NCBI GenBank assembly: GCA_963707575.1 | Contig: OY970171.1 | Span: 1,364,001-1,428,000, forward strand | Reading direction: 5' to 3' | DNA: 64,000 nucleotides | Origin: Gaiellasilicea sp963707575 | Lineage (GTDB): Bacteria; Actinomycetota; Thermoleophilia; Gaiellales; Gaiellaceae | In this document: positions 51,900 to 60,397 of the stretch, one piece after another | Layout of the letters: each line of letters begins with the position of its first letter | Position numbering within the stretch: the stretch's first letter is position 1 | The notes under the pieces: generated by a model | Told to the model about the DNA's origin: nothing | The model's input: only the letters and a program-made list of their open reading frames with translations | The model's database searches: none | Position numbers and translations under genes: made by a program

Positions 51900-52358
51900 C
51901 TAACCAACCAACCTGAAGATGACGAGGTCGCGCACGGGCCGCTGGGCCGTCTGTGTGACCGTGAGCGTCCCGCGAGCGTTGTCGTACAGGCCCGTGCCGC
52001 CGGTCACGGCGAGATCGTAGAACTGGCGGTACTGGAGCGAGCCGCCGACGATGATCTTGCCGCGCGGCAGGAAGTACGTGCCGCGGCAGACTCGCTCACG
52101 CCGGTTGTCCACGAACGTGCACAGGAGCTCGGCGCGTCCGATCACGCGGACGTTGTACAGCCGCTGGCGGATGATCTCCATGTCGCCCGGGGACTTGCCG
52201 GGCCGCCCCACGTCGACCCGGGTCACCTTCACCTGGCGATTGGTGATCCGGATCGTGGCCGGACCGGTACCCGCCTCCGACGAGGCCTCCCACGGGATCG
52301 CCACGAGAGCGGCGCCCGCGAGGACTCCCACCACCAGCGAACCGAGCTTGGCGTTCAT
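51900..52358 (-). CDS. Secreted allene-oxide-cyclase-like barrel protein
   Basis: 152 residues. Signal peptide MNAKLGSLVVGVLAGAALVA, cleavage near ASSEAG. Barrel strands include TFVDNRRERVCRGTYFLPRGKIIVGGSLQYRQFYDLAVTGGTGLYDNARGTLTVTQ; the GGTGxYxxARG turn is typical of allene oxide cyclase/dirigent-like barrels in actinobacteria, where no enzymatic activity is known. Two cysteines (C80, C91) could pair. Overlaps the histidine kinase stop (ATGA), so it is probably co-expressed with the two-component system. Confidence 0.75.
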   Translation of the reverse strand: MNAKLGSLVVGVLAGAALVAIPWEASSEAGTGPATIRITNRQVKVTRVDVGRPGKSPGDMEIIRQRLYNVRVIGRAELLCTFVDNRRERVCRGTYFLPRGKIIVGGSLQYRQFYDLAVTGGTGLYDNARGTLTVTQTAQRPVRDLVIFRLVG

Positions 52359-53885
52359 CTGAGCGTCTCCTTCGTGTTGGTCGTGCTTGAGTCCTGCCCC
52401 GCGTCGGCCGCGTCGGGCAGTTCCAGCCAGAACGTCGAGCCGCTGCCGGCGTCGCTGTCGAAGCCGATGCGGCCGCCGTGCGCCTCGACGATCTCGCGCG
52501 AGACGGCGAGCCCGAGCCCGGTGCCCGTGATGCCCGTCGCTCCCGCGTCCCCTCTGAAGAACTTGGTGAAGATCCGGTCCTGCTGATCGGACGGTATGCC
52601 CAGGCCGTCGTCACGCACGGTCACGCGGACGCCCTGCCCGTCCCGCGCGGCCGTGAGGCTCACGACGCCTCCGTCCGGCGAGTATTTTATCGCATTCGAA
52701 AGCAGGTTCCCGATCACCTGGGCCAGGCGGTTCCGGTCGCCGCGGACCGGCAGCGGCCGCTGCTCGAGCGACACCTCCACCTCGTGCTTCGCGCTCTGGG
52801 CGCGGTAGAGCTGCGCCTGCTCGTCGAGCAACGACGCGAGATCGACCTTCTCGGTGTCCAGGTCGAGGCCCTCGTGCTCCATCCGCTGCATGTCGAGGAA
52901 GTCCTCGAGCAGGGCCGCCAGCCGACGTGCCTGTGCGTCGACGATCCCGAGGTAGTGCCGCCGGGTCGGGGTGTCGAACTCGCGCTTGAGGAGCAGCGAG
53001 GTGAAGCCGAGCACGCTCGCGAGCGGCGTGCGCAGCTCGTGCGAGACGATGCTGATCAGCTCCGTCTTCATCCGCTCGCTCTCCCGCAGCTTCTCGTTCT
53101 GCTCCTGCAGCTCCCCGCGGCCCTCCTCCAGGCGGCCCGCCATCTCGTTGAACGCAGTGGTGAGCTCGCCGATCTCGCCGGGGCCCTCCGTCGGCAGCCG
53201 CAGCGAGAGATCGCCGGCGGCAAGGCGGGAGGCCCCCGAAGCGACGGCGCGCACGGGGCGACCGATCGAGCGTGCCAGGATGATGCCGAAGAGGATGATC
53301 AGCAGCGTCGAGGCGCCGATCCCGAGCGCGCCGACGAGGACGGCCCGGTCGGAACGGCTCTCGGCGTCAGCCGCCGCCGCGTTCGCGGCGGTGATCGCTC
53401 GGTGCCGAGGAACTGCCTGAAACAGGGCGCGGATCTCGTTCGTGCGACGCAGGCTCTCCTGCTCGAACAGTCCTTGGCGTGCGATGTCAAGGTCCTGACG
53501 AACGAGGCTGACCAGCAGCACGGCATGGTCCGAGATCGTACGCGTTGATCTGCCGCTCCAGCACACGCGCTCGCTCGCGTTGCTGCGCATCGTTCTGGAC
53601 GAGCTGCTGCAGCGCAGCGATCCGTGTTGGGAGCGCTCTTCGGGCCCTCGTATACGGCGCCAAATACGTGTCCTCCCCCGTCAGGCTGAAGCCACGAAGC
53701 CCGGTTTCCATGTCGACGACCAGCTTTTCCAGCTGCAGCGTCGCGACGGTGACGTCGTTCGAGCGGTGCTCGCGCGCCGTCGCACCGCGCTGCGCGTCCA
53801 CCGCCAGGATCAGCGCGGAGAAGGCGGCCGCGACGAGCGCGGCCAGGATCGCGCTCGCGATCCACATCCGTCCGGCGAGCGTCAT
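52355..53885 (-). CDS. CHASE3-HAMP sensor histidine kinase, frame-disrupted
   Basis: N-terminal part from ATG 53885: TM1 (about 7-29) and CHASE3-like domain (LEKLVVDMETGLRGFSLTGEDTYLAPY) to INAY, where the frame is lost at about 53539. It resumes in the next frame with SDHAVLLVSLVRQDLD, TM2 (GALGIGASTLLIILFGIILA), HAMP (RSIGRPVRAVASGASRLAAGDLS), dimerisation/phosphoacceptor helix with the H-box IVSHELRTPLASVLGF, and HATPase motifs GNLLSNAIKYS, DDGLGI and GTGLGLAV. Total length is 3n+1, so one extra base would explain the break. Start overlaps the response regulator stop. Ligand unknown. Confidence 0.85.
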
Positions 53886-54334
53886 GCGAGCAGCTCCTCG
53901 ACCGCACGGCTCAGCTCGTCGGGATCGAACGGCTTCGAGACGAAGCGGTCGGCGCCCGCGGTCCAGGCCTCCACCTCCGCGTGGCTCCAGGCCGTGATCA
54001 CGACGACCGGCGTGCCGCGCAGCTCGTCGTCGGCCCGGATCGCCTCCAGCACGTCGATCCCGCTCAGCCCGGGGAGCATGACGTCGAGCACGATCAGATC
54101 CGGCGACAGCTCGCGCATCGCCGTGAGCGCCTCCTTGCCGTCCGCCGCCTCGATGAAGCGGTAGCGCGGCCCGAGCACGGCGCGCACGAGCTCGCGCAGG
54201 CTCGGATCGTCGTCACAGACGAGAATCGTCGAGGGGTCGGCGAGTGATCTGGGCTGTTGCTCTAGGTTGTCCACCGGGTCGGGAGGGGCGGAAGAAGGGC
54301 GCCACCCCTGCTCGCCTCTGGGGAAAGCGAGCAC
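53882..54334 (-). CDS. Single-domain response regulator
   Basis: Receiver domain TILVCDDDPSLRELVRAVL...DLIVLDVMLPGLSGIDVLEAIR...VVVITAW...FVSKPFDPDELSRAVEELL, with the acidic pocket, phosphoacceptor aspartate in VLDVMLPG, T/S position and the KPF lysine. No output domain follows. The receiver begins about 35 residues after GTG 54334; an internal GTG at 54274 is an alternative start. Its stop overlaps the kinase start (ATGA), so kinase and regulator are partners. Without an output domain it must act on another protein. Confidence 0.9.
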   Translation of the reverse strand: MLAFPRGEQGWRPSSAPPDPVDNLEQQPRSLADPSTILVCDDDPSLRELVRAVLGPRYRFIEAADGKEALTAMRELSPDLIVLDVMLPGLSGIDVLEAIRADDELRGTPVVVITAWSHAEVEAWTAGADRFVSKPFDPDELSRAVEELLA

Positions 54335-54397
54335 GGGCCGGGAGTCGGCTCCCGCATATTTCAGTGTAGTGCGCAGGCTTCCTGCTACCCAGCGACG

Positions 54398-55199
54398 TCA
54401 CCCGGAGAGCGCAGCGGCCAGACTCCGGCAGAGCTCGTCCGTCCCGGCCGCGACCACGCGGGAGCGTCCGATCAGGTCCAGCGGCGCGTCGAGAAAGGGC
54501 GGATCCTCGAACAGGTCGATCGCGAGCCCGCACTCGCGGACGAGCAGCTGACCGGCCGCGATGTCGACCGAACGCGCCGGCTTCAGCGAGCAGACCCCGT
54601 CGACGCGACCGGCCGCGAGGTGGCACAGCGAGAGCGCCAGCGAGCCCATGATCCGCAGCCGATGCGCAGCCCCGACGACGGCGGCGGCCCGCTCGGACAC
54701 CTCTGCGGTCGTCGTCGCCTCGAACGAGAGGATCTCGATCTCGTCCTTCGGCCGCACGCCGCCGAGCGCCTCGCCATCGAGGTAACGCGCCCCCGCCGCG
54801 GGTCGCCGTCCACTCCTCACCGGTGCCGAAGTCGTAGACGTAGCCGAACACGACGTCGCCCATCGACCGGCCGTCCGCGACGGCCACGGAGAGCGAGAAG
54901 AACGGGATTCCCCGCTTCGCGTTCAAGGAGCCGTCGATCGGATCGACGACGACGTGCCACGGCCCGCCCGAGCCGTAGGTCGCCTCGCCGAGCTCCTCGG
55001 ACACGAGCGTGAACCCCTCGGAGACCTGAGCGAGCCGCGCGATCACGACCTCCTCCGCGGCGGCGTCGATCGCGGTCGTCTCGTCGCCGCCCTCGCCGAC
55101 CCTCAGCACGGGCTCCCGTTCGACGCGCGTCGGCAGCGCCGCGAGCGTGTCGCGCACGTCGCCGGCGGCGGCGCGGCACGCCTCGAGCCACGGCGTCAT
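54398..55199 (-). CDS. Inositol monophosphatase-like phosphatase, frame-disrupted
   Basis: Metal-dependent phosphatase of the IMPase/FBPase fold. First frame: EELGEATYGSGGPWHVVVDPIDGSLNAKRGIPFFSLSVAV with the DPIDGS motif. The frame breaks at a run of five C (54790-54794) after ATRGGGA and resumes in another frame with ARYLDGEALGG...IMGSLALSLCHLAAGRVDGVCSLKPARSVDIAAGQLLVRECG, whose SVDIAAG is the second metal/substrate motif. Length is 3n+1, so one extra base in the run is the simplest cause. Overlaps the DUF1015 gene (ATGA). Confidence 0.82.
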
Positions 55200-56263
55200 A
55201 CGGGGTGGAAGAGCAGGCCCGAGACCAGCTTCGGGAAGAAGTACGTGGTCTTGGGCGGCAGCACCTCGCCGGCGCGCGCGAGGCGGAAGACGTCCTCGAT
55301 CCGGGTCGGCCGCATCAGATACGCGACCGCGGCATCACCCTCGTAGACGCGCCCGAGGGCCTCGACGACGTCCGGCGTGTACGAGATGCCGTCGTGGCCC
55401 AGCGTGTCGACGAGCTGGACGTCCAGGAGCCCGGCGTCGCCCCGGACGATCGCGGCGCCGTCGGCCGTCACCTCGACGACCGCCGGCCTGTCACCGGTCA
55501 GCGTCTCGAGCGCGGCCTCGGGATCGTTCACCTCGACGCGATCGCCCTCCAGCCGCCGTGGGCCGGCGAAGAGCCGGTGCGTCGGGAAGATCTCCAGCCC
55601 GGGGTCGTCCGTCGAGACGAGCACGACGAGCATCTGCGCGCTCGCGGGCGTCCCTTCCTCCTCGTGGAAGGCCAGCGCGGTCTCGTAGCGATGGTGGCCG
55701 TCTGCGATCAGCAGCTGCTTGTCGTCGTAGGCGCGCACGAGCGACGGGTCGTCGAGCCGCCAGAGGCGCGTTCCCTCGACCTCCAGATCGGGCGCGCGGT
55801 CGGGTTGCCCAACCGGCGCCGGGCCGTCGTGGAGCAGGAAAATGGGCTCGAGCTGGACGCCGGTCGCCCGCAGGAGGCGCAGCCGCCCCTCCTTCGGGCC
55901 GCTGTGTGTGCGCTCGTGGGGCAGGACCGTCCGGGTCGCATACGGCTCGACCTTCAGCGACGCGACCACGCCGAAGCGCTCCCGCGCCACCCCGTCGGGG
56001 CCGACGTACGCCTGCGAGAGCGCCCACACCGCGGGCTCCTCGTCGACGAGGACACCGTCGGCGCGCCAGCGCTCGAGCTCGGATGCAGCCTGCTCCTCGG
56101 AGTCGGGCAGGGTCAGGTGGACGACGTTGTGCGGGCTCCTCGCCCGCAGCTCGTCGCGCTGCTCGGGGGAGATGACGTCGTAGGGCGGTGCGACGAGCGA
56201 CTCGAGCGGGCCTGCCGTCTCGACGTCGTAGCGGAGCGCGCGAAAGGGCTTGACGACGGCCAT
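55196..56263 (-). CDS. DUF1015 family protein
   Basis: 355 residues. VKPFRALRYD near the start, APPYDVISPEQRDELRARSPHNVVHLTLP, HERTHSGPKEGRLRLLRA, LLIADGHHRYETALAFHEE and FFPKLVSGLLFHP are the standard blocks of DUF1015 (recently linked to a SpoU-like or hydrolase-type role but not established here). ATG 56263 is chosen, with TACGCT 8 bases before it; an upstream ATG would add seven residues. Confidence 0.88.
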   Translation of the reverse strand: MAVVKPFRALRYDVETAGPLESLVAPPYDVISPEQRDELRARSPHNVVHLTLPDSEEQAASELERWRADGVLVDEEPAVWALSQAYVGPDGVARERFGVVASLKVEPYATRTVLPHERTHSGPKEGRLRLLRATGVQLEPIFLLHDGPAPVGQPDRAPDLEVEGTRLWRLDDPSLVRAYDDKQLLIADGHHRYETALAFHEEEGTPASAQMLVVLVSTDDPGLEIFPTHRLFAGPRRLEGDRVEVNDPEAALETLTGDRPAVVEVTADGAAIVRGDAGLLDVQLVDTLGHDGISYTPDVVEALGRVYEGDAAVAYLMRPTRIEDVFRLARAGEVLPPKTTYFFPKLVSGLLFHPV

Positions 56264-56271
56264 CGCGGGCG

Positions 56272-56277
56272 AGCGTA
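56272..56277 (-). promoter_or_regulatory. Leaderless-type -10 box, TACGCT, of DUF1015 gene
   Basis: TACGCT on the minus strand, 8 bases before the ATG at 56263. Confidence 0.4.
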
Positions 56278-56294
56278 CCAACACGTCTGCGGCC

Positions 56295-56300
56295 TAGACT
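56295..56300 (+). promoter_or_regulatory. Leaderless-type -10 box, TAGACT, of OB-HD gene
   Basis: TAGACT, 7-base gap, ATG at 56308; identical arrangement to lipA. Confidence 0.55.
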
Positions 56301-56307
56301 CCGCTGC

Positions 56308-57138
56308 ATGAGCAGCATCGCCGAGCTCGCCGAGGATCGCGTCGTGGAGGGCGTGTACGCGGTGGCGCGGAAACAGCGGCTCCGGACGAAGAAGGGCGCC
56401 GCGTACCTCGCGCTCGAGCTCGTCGACGCAACGGGGCGGATCGAAGCTCGCGTGTGGAACGACGTCGAGCTGCTCGACGGACGCTTCGCCGAGGGCGATG
56501 CGGTCCGCGTGCTCGGCCGCGTCTCGCGCTTCGGAGAGCGGCTGCAGCTCGAGGTGCGCTCGGTCGAGACCTCGGACGCCGACCCGGCACAGCTGGCGCC
56601 CAGGCTCCGGCGGGACGCCGATGAGCTCGACGGCTTCCTCGAGTTCCTCGCCGACGAGGTCGCGCATGCCGGGCTCCGGGCGCTCGTCGGCGGCTTCCTC
56701 GGCGACGCACGGCTGCGCACGGCCCTGCGGGGTCTCCCCGCCTCCGACACGCACCACTCGTACGCAGGTGGCCTGCTCGAGCACACCGTTGGCGTCGCCA
56801 CGCTCGCGCGCGAGACCGCCCAGCTCCACCCGAGGCTCCGCTCCGACCTCCTCGTCGCCGCGGCGTTGCTGCACGACGTCGGCCGGACGGAGGAGCTGCG
56901 GGGAGCGCCGACCTTCAAGCCGACCGACGAGGGCCGGCTCCTCGGCCACGTTCACCTCGGCCTCCGCCTGATCGAAGCGCGCGCCACGGCGCTCGAGGAG
57001 TCCGTGCGCAGCGAACTCCTGCACGCAGTCGCGTGCCACCACGACCGCAGCGCCTCGCGCACGGCAGAGGCGGCCGTTCTCTACCACGTGAACCTGCTCG
57101 ACGCGGTCGCGGCGACCCGCCCCGTCGGAGACGACTAG
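56308..57138 (+). CDS. OB-fold plus HD-domain protein (YhaM-like 3'-5' exoribonuclease)
   Basis: 276 residues. N-terminal OB-fold (about 8-90: GVYAVARKQRLRTKKGAAYLALELVDATGRIEARVW) followed by an HD phosphohydrolase domain: HHSYAGGLLEHTVGV (H of the first metal motif), LLVAAALLHDVGR (HD pair) and HAVACHHDRSA. OB-HD order and length fit YhaM/CBF1, a 3'-5' exoribonuclease, so RNA trimming is likely; phosphatase action on nucleotides is the alternative. Followed after 9 bases by the EamA gene. Confidence 0.83.
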   Translation: MSSIAELAEDRVVEGVYAVARKQRLRTKKGAAYLALELVDATGRIEARVWNDVELLDGRFAEGDAVRVLGRVSRFGERLQLEVRSVETSDADPAQLAPRLRRDADELDGFLEFLADEVAHAGLRALVGGFLGDARLRTALRGLPASDTHHSYAGGLLEHTVGVATLARETAQLHPRLRSDLLVAAALLHDVGRTEELRGAPTFKPTDEGRLLGHVHLGLRLIEARATALEESVRSELLHAVACHHDRSASRTAEAAVLYHVNLLDAVAATRPVGDD

Positions 57139-57150
57139 AGGCCCCTTCTG
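57137..57150 (+). promoter_or_regulatory. Ribosome binding site deciding a CTG start
   Basis: AGAGG (57137-57141), six bases, then CTG (57148-57150). No ATG, GTG or TTG occurs in frame until 57286, inside the third membrane segment. Confidence 0.45.
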
Positions 57151-57978
57151 GTCGCGGTCGTCCTCGCCCTCGGCGCCAGCCTCTCGTACGGCGTCGGCGA
57201 TTTCCTCGGCGGGCTCTCGTCCCGGCGACTGCACGTCCTCACCGTCCTCGGGATCTCGCAGCTCGCCGGCGCGGTCGCCGTCTGCGTGTGGACAGTCGTG
57301 GCGGCGGAGCCGTTCCTCGGCGCGGGCGCGACCGCCGCAGCGATGGCAGCCGGCGTCTGCGGCGCCGTCGGCCTCGGGGCGCTCTATCGCGGGATGGCGG
57401 TCGGGGCGATGGGCGTCATCGCTCCGATCTCGAGCGTGGCGGCCGCGATTCCCTTCGCGTACGGCGTCGCGCGCGGCGAGCGCCCCTCGGCCGTCCAGTT
57501 CGCCGGCGTCGTGGTCGCGCTCACCGGCCTCGTGTTCGTCTCGCGCGCGCCCGGCGCGACGAGAGGCGTCTCGGCCGGCGTCGGGCTCGCGCTGATCGCA
57601 GCGCTCGGCTTCGGCTTCTACTTCGTCTTCCTGGGCGCCGGCGCGGACGACAGCGTCCCGTGGACGGTGCTCGTCGCCCGCCTGACCTCGTCGGCGCTCG
57701 CGTTCTCCGCAGTGCTCGCGGCCGGGGTCACGCTGAGGGTGGAACGAGCGCTGCTGGCCCCCGTGCTCGCGGTCGGGCTCTGCGACACGGCGGCGAACGT
57801 CCTCTTCGCGCTCGCCTCGACACGCGGCCTGCTCAGCGTCGTCTCGGTGCTGACCTCCCTCTACCCGGCGGTGACCGTCGGGCTCGCAGCCTTCTTCCTC
57901 CGCGAGCGCCTGAGCCATGGCCAGCTCGCCGGTGGCGCCGCGGTGCTCGCCGGCGCCACGCTGCTCACCGTCGGCTGA
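57148..57978 (+). CDS. EamA/DMT family transporter (apparent CTG start)
   Basis: About 276 residues with ten hydrophobic segments in two five-helix halves, as in EamA drug/metabolite transporters. The N-terminus VAVVLALGASLSYGVGDFLGGLSSRR is typical of the first EamA helix and is translated only if initiation is at CTG 57148 (or CTT 57145). Second half LGLALIAALGFGFYFVFLG and TSLYPAVTVGLAAFFLRERLSHGQLAGGAAVLAG is well conserved. Substrate unknown. Follows the OB-HD gene by 9 bases, so it is co-transcribed. Confidence 0.82.
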   Translation: MVAVVLALGASLSYGVGDFLGGLSSRRLHVLTVLGISQLAGAVAVCVWTVVAAEPFLGAGATAAAMAAGVCGAVGLGALYRGMAVGAMGVIAPISSVAAAIPFAYGVARGERPSAVQFAGVVVALTGLVFVSRAPGATRGVSAGVGLALIAALGFGFYFVFLGAGADDSVPWTVLVARLTSSALAFSAVLAAGVTLRVERALLAPVLAVGLCDTAANVLFALASTRGLLSVVSVLTSLYPAVTVGLAAFFLRERLSHGQLAGGAAVLAGATLLTVG

Positions 57979-58010
57979 GCTACAACGGGCTCATCGACCT
58001 CCTACGTGAC

Positions 58011-58496
58011 ATGCAGATCGAGCCGCTGCGATCCGACCACTGGCCGGAGGTCGCCCGGATCTACGCCGAGGGCATCGCGACCCGCAACGCGACCTTCGAG
58101 ACCGAGGTTCCGAGCTGGGAGGCATGGGATCGTGCCCACCTGGACGAGCACCGGCTCGTCGCGACCGAGCAGACGGCGGTCCTCGGCTGGGCCGCCCTCG
58201 TCCCCGTCTCCGATCGCTGCGTGTACGGAGGAGTGGTCGAGAACAGCGTCTATGTGGCCGCGTCGGCCCAGGGGCGGGGCGTCGGCCGAGCCCTGCTCGC
58301 CGCGCTCGTGGCCTCCACCGAGGAGGCGGGGATCTGGACGATCCAGACCGGCATCTTCCCCGAGAACGAGGTCAGCATCCGGTTGCACGAGCGCGCCGGC
58401 TTCCGGGTCGTCGGCCGGCGCGAGCGGCTGGGGAAGCTCGACGGCGCGTGGCGCGACGTGCTCTTCCTCGAACGGCGCAGCAAGGTCGTGGAGTGA
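58011..58496 (+). CDS. GNAT N-acetyltransferase (phosphinothricin acetyltransferase-like)
   Basis: 161 residues. Acetyl-CoA binding motif A: ENSVYVAASAQGRGVGRALLAALV (Q-x-x-G-x-G/A). The N-terminal WPEVARIYAEGIATRNATFETEVPSWEAW and NEVSIRLHERAGFRVVGRRERLGKLDGAWRDVLFLERR match the Pat/Bar/YwnH group, which acetylates amines such as methionine sulfone or phosphinothricin. Real substrate unknown. Stop overlaps the next gene (GTGA). Confidence 0.85.
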   Translation: MQIEPLRSDHWPEVARIYAEGIATRNATFETEVPSWEAWDRAHLDEHRLVATEQTAVLGWAALVPVSDRCVYGGVVENSVYVAASAQGRGVGRALLAALVASTEEAGIWTIQTGIFPENEVSIRLHERAGFRVVGRRERLGKLDGAWRDVLFLERRSKVVE

Positions 58497-58876
58497 ACGT
58501 CCTCTTCGTCTGCGTCGCGAACAGCGGCCGCTCCGTACTCGCGGAGCGCCTCTTCCGCGCGGCGGCCGGCGGGAACCACACGGCGCGCTCGGCCGGCTCC
58601 GACCCCGGGCCCTACGTGCACCCGGAGGTCGTGGAGGTGCTCGACGAGCTCGGCCTCGACGCGCGCAACCACGTCCCGCAGCGGCTCGACGACGAGGCCG
58701 TCGCGTGGGCCGACGTGGTCGTCGCAACCTGCGACGACGCGTGCCCGGTCGTCCCGGGGAAGCGCTACGTGAGCTGGGACCTGCCGGACCCGAAGGGCCG
58801 GCCGCTCGACGAGGTCCGCGCGCTCCGCGACGAGATCTCTCGCCGCGTGGACGCGCTCATCGACGACCTCGCCTAG
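58493..58876 (+). CDS. Low-molecular-weight phosphatase fold protein (arsenate reductase/LMW-PTP type)
   Basis: 127 residues, GTG start. P-loop C-x5-R is CVANSGRS at residues 7-14 (VLFVCVANSGRS), followed by the family pattern AERLFRAAAGG, ARSAGSDPGPYVHPEVVEVLDELGLD and a DLPDPKGRPLDEVRALRDEI end, where the general-acid Asp-Pro lies. This arrangement is closest to ArsC-like arsenate reductases of the thioredoxin-coupled group, but the extra resolving cysteines are only partly recognisable (C74, C78), so arsenate versus phosphotyrosine is open. Overlaps the GNAT gene. Confidence 0.78.
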   Translation: MNVLFVCVANSGRSVLAERLFRAAAGGNHTARSAGSDPGPYVHPEVVEVLDELGLDARNHVPQRLDDEAVAWADVVVATCDDACPVVPGKRYVSWDLPDPKGRPLDEVRALRDEISRRVDALIDDLA

Positions 58877-58880
58877 GGCC

Positions 58881-59801
58881 TCACACGTTGAACCTGATGT
58901 TCAGGACGTCGCCGTCCTGCACGACGTAGGTCTTGCCCTCCAGCCGTTGCGTCCCGCGCCTGGCCGCCTCGGCGTGGGAGCCGGCGTCGAGCAGGTCGCT
59001 CCAGGTGATCGTCTCCGCGCGGATGAAGCCGCGCGCGATGTCGGAGTGGATCGTCCCGGCCGCGTCGAGCGCGGACTGGCCCTGGCGCAGCGACCAGGCG
59101 CGCGTCTCCTTGTCGCCTGCGGTGAAGAACGTGATCAGGTCGAGCGCGGCCGAGAGCCGGCGCACGATCTCGTCCAGGGCAGATGGCCCCTCCCGGTAGG
59201 CCGCAGCCTCTTCGTCCGGGAGCTCGGCGAGCTCCGCCTCGAGCTTCAGGTCGATCCCGCCGGGGCCGTTCTCGACGGCGAGCAGGGGCTTGGTGGTCAA
59301 GGGCTCGAGCTCGGGCGGCAGCTCGCCCGGGAAGTCGCGGAGGGTGTTGCCCGCGTCGAGGTGCGCGAGCAGCTCCTGCAGCACGTCCACCTCCTTGCGG
59401 AGCGTGGCGTCCCCGGACTTCGCCTGCTTCTCGACCCGCTCCAGCCGCCGTTCGACGTGGTCGCGGTCGGCGACCAGCAGCTCGAGCTCCAGCGTCTCGA
59501 GATCGCCGGCCGGGTTCGAGCCCTCCGAGAAGCCGTCGGTAACGGCGAGGATCGCATCGACCTGGCGCAGGCCGCCGAGCAGCGCCGGGCCGGTACCCGG
59601 CACGTCGACGACCCGGATCGTGGCCGGTGTGATCTTGCGCGCACCGACGAGCTCGGCCAGGCGGTCGAGCCGGTCGTCGGCGATCGACGCCATGCCGACG
59701 TTCTCCTTGCCGAACCCGCCTCCGGCCGCGCGTGTGAGCGCCGTGAAGAGCGTGGTCTTCCCCGAGCCCGGAAGCCCCACGATCCCGACCTGAAGCGCCA
59801 C
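58881..59801 (-). CDS. Divergent YchF/Obg-like P-loop protein with TGS domain
   Basis: 306 residues, GTG start. C-terminal TGS-type domain is well kept (LITFFTAGDKETRAWSLRQGQSALDAAGTIHSDIARGFIRAETITW, then GKTYVVQDGDVLNIRFNV), and the coiled-coil helical arm is present (LELELLVADRDHVERRLERVEKQAKSG). The G domain is altered: P-loop is GLPGSGKTT instead of GLPNVGKS, the switch region after DVPGTG is about 20 residues shorter, and the ATP-specificity motif NxxE is replaced near VENGPGG. Family length is normally about 360. It follows the sigma factor stop with no gap. Confidence 0.82.
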   Translation of the reverse strand: MALQVGIVGLPGSGKTTLFTALTRAAGGGFGKENVGMASIADDRLDRLAELVGARKITPATIRVVDVPGTGPALLGGLRQVDAILAVTDGFSEGSNPAGDLETLELELLVADRDHVERRLERVEKQAKSGDATLRKEVDVLQELLAHLDAGNTLRDFPGELPPELEPLTTKPLLAVENGPGGIDLKLEAELAELPDEEAAAYREGPSALDEIVRRLSAALDLITFFTAGDKETRAWSLRQGQSALDAAGTIHSDIARGFIRAETITWSDLLDAGSHAEAARRGTQRLEGKTYVVQDGDVLNIRFNV

Positions 59802-60374
59802 CTAGGCCTCCGGGCCGGCGAGCTGCTTCTGGAGCGAGACGAGCGCGCGGTGCTGCAGGCTCTTCACCGCGCCCTCGGTCTTGTCGAGGATCGTCGCCGC
59901 CTCGCCGTTCGAGAAGTTGAAGACGAACTTGAGCGTCAGCACCTGCTGCTGCTCGTGGGAGAGGCTGTCGATCAGCTCGAGCATCGACTTGCGCCCGATC
60001 GACTGAAAGGCCTCGTCCTCGGCAGAGCGCTCCTCCGAGCCGATCGGCTCGGGGACCTCCTCCTCCGGCTGCCAGCGGCGGTTGGCGCGGAAGTGGTCCA
60101 TCGAGAGGTTGTGCGCGATCCGGAAGAGCCAGGCCGAGAAGGGCGCGGACTGGAAGCGGAACTTGCCGATCGACTCGAGCATGCGCAGGAAGGTCTGCGT
60201 GGTCAGGTCCTCGGCGTCGTGCCGGTTGCCGACGGTCATGTGCAGGTAGCTGTAGATCCGGTCGAAGTGGATCAGGTACAGCTCTTCGAGCGCCGTGCGG
60301 TCGCCGGCCTGCGCCCGTTCGACGAACTTGCGGATCTCCGCTCCCGAGGTCTTCGTCTCCGTGGTCCCAGCCAT
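59802..60374 (-). CDS. ECF-type RNA polymerase sigma factor
   Basis: 190 residues. Region 2 LEELYLIHFDRIYSYLHMTVGNRHDAEDLTTQTFLRMLESIGKF...SAPFSAWLFRIAHNLSMDHFRANRR and region 4 LSHEQQQVLTLKFVFNFSNGEAATILDKTEGAVKSLQHRALVSLQKQL are both complete. ECF group uncertain, and no adjacent anti-sigma gene is seen. Its stop directly abuts the YchF-like GTG, so the two are co-translated. Confidence 0.93.
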   Translation of the reverse strand: MAGTTETKTSGAEIRKFVERAQAGDRTALEELYLIHFDRIYSYLHMTVGNRHDAEDLTTQTFLRMLESIGKFRFQSAPFSAWLFRIAHNLSMDHFRANRRWQPEEEVPEPIGSEERSAEDEAFQSIGRKSMLELIDSLSHEQQQVLTLKFVFNFSNGEAATILDKTEGAVKSLQHRALVSLQKQLAGPEA

Positions 60375-60397
60375 CGAGAGTGTCGTGTCCGACCCGG

